Assembly: GCF_042655385.1 (NCBI RefSeq)
Contig: NZ_JBHSMA010000003.1
Span: forward strand, 496,001 to 560,000
Source of the DNA: Larkinella bovis
GTDB lineage: Bacteria > Bacteroidota > Bacteroidia > Cytophagales > Spirosomataceae
Direction of reading: 5' to 3'
Length of the DNA: 64,000 nucleotides
Both the position numbers and the translations under genes were made by a program. Under the pieces are notes generated by a model. That model was not told where the DNA came from, did no database searches, and worked only from the letters and a program-made list of their open reading frames with translations. Positions 60,396-64,000 of the stretch are shown piece by piece. The first letter of the stretch is position 1, and each line of letters starts with the position of its first letter.

Positions 60396-63278
60396 TTACG
60401 GTTTCCGCTCGGGCTGGAGCAGCAGTTTAATGAAATTCTTGCCGAAATACTGGTTGGCGGCCTGTTTGGTACTCTCTGGAGTGACCCGTTTCAGGTAGTC
60501 TTCTTCGTCCAGGATCTCGGTCGGGTCGTCGTTGTTGAAGTACTGGTTGGACAGGTAGCCGAGCCAGAAGTTGTTCTGTTTCAACTGAAGTTCGGTTTCG
60601 CGCCGGGTTTCGGCCTTGAACTTTTCGATGTCTTTCGGATCAGCCCCGTTTTGTTTGATCTTCTCAATTTCGGTCAGCGTCCGGTTGATCAGCTTGTCCA
60701 CGTTTTCGGGCGCACAGCCAAAACCGATGCGGATGGTGTAGCGTTGTGCGGGAATTTTGGCGTACGCTCCACCGACGCTTACGCCGTATACCCCACTTTC
60801 TTCTTCGCGCAGGGTTTCGGTGAGTTTAATTTCCAAGGCTTCGGCCAGGGCGTCGATCTGGGTGGCATTCTCGGCATTCCAGACAAAATCCCCGCTAAAC
60901 ACCAACTGGACACTGCTTTTCGGTTCGATGCCTTTGGTGACCGTTTTTTCGATTTTCCCCGCCGGAGTCCGGATGCCCAGATCACGGTAGGTTTCTTTTC
61001 GATTCGTTACCGGCAATCCGCCCAAATACTTTTCAATCAGCGGTTTGATATCGTTTTCCTTGAAGCTGCCGACGAAGAAAAAGGTGAAATCACTGGCATC
61101 GGCGAAGCGGTCCTTATAAATCGCCATCGCACGATCGACGTTCACCTGATCCAATCGTCCGGGCGTCAGCGGCAACCGGCGGTAATGATAAGCGCCCAAC
61201 AGCGATTGGACGGTATCCTGAAAGACCTTCTGGGGCGTTGGCGTAGCGAACTGGCTTTGCAAATAACTTTTCTGGTTCGACAGAAAACCCTTGATCACAT
61301 CGGGGTCCTGCCGCGGGGCCGTAAAGTAGGCATAGACCAGTTGCAGAGCGGTTTCCAGGTCGTCGGGGGTGGTGCTGCCGCTGATGCCTTCGGTGGTTTC
61401 GCCGATGTAGGGCGACACGCTGACGGTTTTGCCGGTCAGGTATTTGCCCAGTTGAATCTGGTTGTACTCGCCGATCCCGCTCATCTGCGTGAGGGTTGAG
61501 GCAAACCGGGCCGATTCGAAATCCTTGTTGTCGTAGAGCGAGGTACCGCCCAGGCTGCTGGCCGAGAAGATGATCTGGTCGTTTTTGAAATCAGTGGGTT
61601 TCAACACCACCTTCACGCCGTTGCGCAGCGTCCATTCCGTCACCTTAATCTCCTTGATTTCTTTCGCGCTCGTCACCGGATTACCCACCGGCAGAGTCGG
61701 CAGCAGCGGTTTGTCGAGCGTTTTATCCACGTAGGCGGTCAGGTTTTTCCCGGCGTTATCGATCAGAGCCAGCACCTGTTTTTCGGTCGGCAGCTTGGCT
61801 TTGTCCTTCTCCGGTGCCATGATCACAACCGCCCGGTTTTCGGGCGTAATAAACTGTTTCGCCAGGTTGTTGACGTCGCCAACGGTGATGCCGTCCAAGT
61901 ACTTTTTCAGAAAATCGTTGTAAAACGAAATGCTCATCGGAATATCGCCGTGCAGAAAATTCTCGACGTATTCGCTGACGTAGTTGGTCGAACGGGTTTT
62001 GTCGCGTTCACGGTAGGCCCGGTCGACGTATTTCTGGTACTGCTTCTTGGCGCGGTCGAGCTCGGTTTCGGTGAACCCAAAGCGATCGACGCGGGCATTT
62101 TCGTCCAGAATCGCCGTCACGGCCCGGTTTACATTCCCGTCCTTGGCAATGACGTACGAACTAAAGGCATCCTGATCGCCCAGAAAACTCCCGTAACTGC
62201 TGTAACCGGCCAGAAAGGGCGGGTCGGACTGCTGGGTGAGTTCGTTGATGCGGTTTCCGATCATCGAATTGAAGAGCACCCGTTTGATCGCTTCGCGAAC
62301 GTCGTACAACGTTTTCTCCTTGATTTCGGGCCGTTTGTACATGATCTGCACCATCGTGTTCGGTTGTTCCGGGTCGGTCACGATGGCAATCTTGGTATCC
62401 TTATGGGGCGGAATCGGGTAGTTCAGGCGCGGTTTGGGATTCGTAGCCTTCGGAAGGCGACCGAATTTTTCCTTGATGATGCCTTCGACCCAGGCCAGAT
62501 CGAAATCCCCCACGGCCACCACCGCCATCAGATCCGGGCGGTACCAGTCTTTATAAAACCGTTGCAATGCCTCCGGTTTGAAGGTTTTGATGATATCATC
62601 TTTCCCAATCGGCAAACGTTCGGCGTAGCGGGAATTGTTGAGAATCAGTGGGAAATAGGTTTCGCGCATCCGTTGCCCGGCCCCGCGCCCCGAGCGGGCT
62701 TCTTCCAGAATTACCCCGCGTTCTTTTTCAATCTCGGCGGGGTCCATCGTTACGTTATGTGCCCAGTCTTCCAGAATCTGGAACGCCTGTTCAAACAGCC
62801 GCACCGAATCGGTCGGAACAGGTAACTGGTAAATGGTTTCGTCAAAACCGGTGGATGCGTTGAGGTCGGCCCCAAACCGCACGCCGGATGATTGCAGAAA
62901 ACTAATCAATTCATTTTTGGGAAAATTCTTGGTGCCGTTAAACGCCATGTGTTCCATGAAGTGCGCCAGTCCCTGCTGGTCGTCGGTTTCCAGAATCGAC
63001 CCGGCATTGATGACCAGCCGCAGCTCCGCCCGGTTTTTGGGTTCGGTATTTTTGCGGATATAATAGGTCAGGCCGTTGGGCAGTTTGCCTACTTTTACGT
63101 CTGGATCGAACGGGATCGGTTGTTTAAGTTCAGCCGGTATTCCGGCTGCGACAGCCTTGGCGGGCAGTGTTTTGGCCGGAACTGCGGTTTTTTTTGGGGC
63201 GGTTTTCGCAGGCTGCTGGGCATTCACACCGGATGCCAGCAGCGAAAGCGCAAGCCCGGCGGCAAGAATCTTGTTCAT
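60396..63278 (-). CDS. M16 family zinc peptidase (two-domain, periplasmic)
   Basis: A 960-residue exported pitrilysin-type peptidase with Sec signal (1-20, ending VNAQ) and an Ala/Lys/Pro-rich linker (21-50). The inverted zinc motif H106-F-M-E109-H110 is present, with the downstream Glu in EIEKERGVILEEARSG (about 180-195). The N-terminal half (about 60-500) holds the active domain; the second half (about 545-955, WTLRNGVKVVLKPTDFKNDQI, LYDNKDFESARFASTLTQMSG) is the inactive partner, so both halves of the clamshell are in one chain. It degrades peptides in the periplasm. Confidence 0.95.
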   Translation of the reverse strand: MNKILAAGLALSLLASGVNAQQPAKTAPKKTAVPAKTLPAKAVAAGIPAELKQPIPFDPDVKVGKLPNGLTYYIRKNTEPKNRAELRLVINAGSILETDDQQGLAHFMEHMAFNGTKNFPKNELISFLQSSGVRFGADLNASTGFDETIYQLPVPTDSVRLFEQAFQILEDWAHNVTMDPAEIEKERGVILEEARSGRGAGQRMRETYFPLILNNSRYAERLPIGKDDIIKTFKPEALQRFYKDWYRPDLMAVVAVGDFDLAWVEGIIKEKFGRLPKATNPKPRLNYPIPPHKDTKIAIVTDPEQPNTMVQIMYKRPEIKEKTLYDVREAIKRVLFNSMIGNRINELTQQSDPPFLAGYSSYGSFLGDQDAFSSYVIAKDGNVNRAVTAILDENARVDRFGFTETELDRAKKQYQKYVDRAYRERDKTRSTNYVSEYVENFLHGDIPMSISFYNDFLKKYLDGITVGDVNNLAKQFITPENRAVVIMAPEKDKAKLPTEKQVLALIDNAGKNLTAYVDKTLDKPLLPTLPVGNPVTSAKEIKEIKVTEWTLRNGVKVVLKPTDFKNDQIIFSASSLGGTSLYDNKDFESARFASTLTQMSGIGEYNQIQLGKYLTGKTVSVSPYIGETTEGISGSTTPDDLETALQLVYAYFTAPRQDPDVIKGFLSNQKSYLQSQFATPTPQKVFQDTVQSLLGAYHYRRLPLTPGRLDQVNVDRAMAIYKDRFADASDFTFFFVGSFKENDIKPLIEKYLGGLPVTNRKETYRDLGIRTPAGKIEKTVTKGIEPKSSVQLVFSGDFVWNAENATQIDALAEALEIKLTETLREEESGVYGVSVGGAYAKIPAQRYTIRIGFGCAPENVDKLINRTLTEIEKIKQNGADPKDIEKFKAETRRETELQLKQNNFWLGYLSNQYFNNDDPTEILDEEDYLKRVTPESTKQAANQYFGKNFIKLLLQPERKP

Positions 63279-63344
63279 TGTGTTAGGTTGGCGATACGGT
63301 TTATAGCGTGTCTACCGTATTCAACCCGAAATTAGTGGTATTAT

Positions 63345-64000
63345 TTATACTTTAATAATGATTTTTTTCTGATACATTACGTAGAGGATTATAAACCAGA
63401 TCAGTACGAAGGTCAGCGCCCCGGCCAGCGACGCGTTGTACGGGCTTTCGAAATAGGGCACGAAAAACGTCTGGTACAGCCACTCCTTGGCACCGATGTC
63501 CGTTCCGTCGGGCTGCGCCACCCGGATCAGGTTCAGAATCCGCGGAATTAACCCCGACAAAAAGAAAACCGTGATGGCATTGACGCCGAAAGCGACAAAG
63601 GGCCTTGTCCAGCGCCGATACCCCTGCACATCGATCAGCCAGTAACACAAGGCCAGGGCCTGCAACGCCAAACCGGACGTCAACAGGACAAACGAACTGG
63701 TCCAGAGCGACTTGTTGATCGGGAAAAAACCGTTCCAGATGTACGCCCCCAGCAGCGACAGGCAACCCGCTACGAATAGCCAGGCGGTTTTTTCGGCTTC
63801 GGAGCGGTTGCTTTTCAAGAGGGTTCCGGCCAGAATGCCCGACAGGCCGGTGGCAATTGCCGGCAGGGTGCTGAGCAGCCCTTCGGGGTCCCAGACTTTG
63901 GCGGTTTTCCAGAGGTGTTCGCCCAGCAGTGTCCGGTCGAGCCAGGCGCCGAGGTTGGTTTCAGGATCCAGATTGGCCGGGCCAAAAGCCGGGACGGGTA
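63345..64000 (-). CDS. NagX/HGSNAT-like (DUF5009) membrane acyltransferase, 5' end beyond the window
   Basis: The frame runs open to the right edge, so only the C-terminal 218 or so residues are seen. Reading up to the edge gives GAWLDRTLLGEHLWK, then WDPEGLLSTLPAIATGLSGILAG, the signature of the heparan-alpha-glucosaminide N-acetyltransferase-like family (YeiB/NagX). About five to six membrane helices follow (for example AWLFVAGCLSLLGAYIW, FVAFGVNAITVFFLSGL). Members transfer acetyl groups across the membrane to glucosamine-type sugars. A nagB gene is present 20 kb away, but not in the same unit. Confidence 0.9.
   Translation of the reverse strand, partial: PVPAFGPANLDPETNLGAWLDRTLLGEHLWKTAKVWDPEGLLSTLPAIATGLSGILAGTLLKSNRSEAEKTAWLFVAGCLSLLGAYIWNGFFPINKSLWTSSFVLLTSGLALQALALCYWLIDVQGYRRWTRPFVAFGVNAITVFFLSGLIPRILNLIRVAQPDGTDIGAKEWLYQTFFVPYFESPYNASLAGALTFVLIWFIILYVMYQKKIIIKV

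Noticed and set aside
60390..61499. Long plus-strand frame opposite the M16 peptidase
   Set aside because: Antisense shadow of a well-supported peptidase; composition lacks protein-like features and it starts inside the terminator flank.

Overview
The window reads as chromosome of a member of the Bacteroidota, most likely order Cytophagales, family Spirosomaceae (Larkinella/Spirosoma-like). This is inferred from four SusC/SusD-type outer-membrane pairs, ECF sigma/FecR modules, FtsX-type ABC permeases, DUF4097 and DUF3823 proteins, Bacteroidota-type promoters (TTG-N18/19-TAnnTTTG) and a moderately high GC content. I see no rRNA, tRNA, CRISPR array, prophage or insertion sequence.

Layout. 1-4912 (+): end of a polysaccharide-utilisation locus (SusC end, SusD, DUF3823 lipoprotein, unknown exported protein, alginate-lyase-family enzyme). 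4979-9554 (-): a second SusC/SusD pair. 9673-14455 (+): a PLP sulfur-amino-acid enzyme, a class A beta-lactamase-like protein that lacks the usual general-base Glu, a palindrome-rich repeat element, a class C-like serine hydrolase and a DJ-1/PfpI protein. 14536-18976 (-): a membrane protein, an FtsX-type ABC permease with two tandem operator-like repeats upstream, and moaA. 19096-28433 (-): a self-regulated glycan locus (ECF sigma, FecR, STN-type SusC, SusD, esterase, beta-helix protein). 28619-31959 (+): ECF sigma, zinc-finger/HEAT anti-sigma factor and two exported DUF4097 proteins. 32058-35539: holin-4-like membrane protein, exported methyltransferase, GNAT acetyltransferase, Na+/H+ antiporter. 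35750-40811 (-): a second envelope sigma operon (ECF sigma, short membrane protein, Spy-like sensor, PepSY-like protein, outer-membrane beta-barrel with a glycine-rich loop). 41056-48215: housekeeping and metabolic singletons (sugar dehydrogenase, nagB, lipoprotein, sterol desaturase-like, dihaem cytochrome c, M20 hydrolase, VOC protein, HxlR regulator). 48365-53481 (+): the most unusual unit. 53656-54998 (-): SnoaL-like protein and AraC regulator. 55323-60323 (+): a fourth SusC/SusD pair without enzymes. 60396-64000 (-): M16 peptidase and a truncated NagX/HGSNAT-like acyltransferase.

Best candidate for an undescribed system: 48365-53481. A 53-residue membrane-anchored peptide with a GTG start, resembling the NVEALA class of Bacteroidota peptides, precedes a 632-residue O-antigen-ligase/Wzy/PglL-type membrane protein fused to TPRs, followed by two tandem transglutaminase-fold lipoproteins with intact Cys and His. 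Tight spacing suggests one transcript. I infer an envelope peptide-modification or glycan-attachment pathway; no substrate or activity can be read from sequence.

Other notable signals are the extreme over-use of the octamer AAAACCGG/CCGGTTTT across genes and intergenic DNA, the four-palindrome element at 12005-12255, and the TGTCC-N6-GGAC repeats before the ABC permease.
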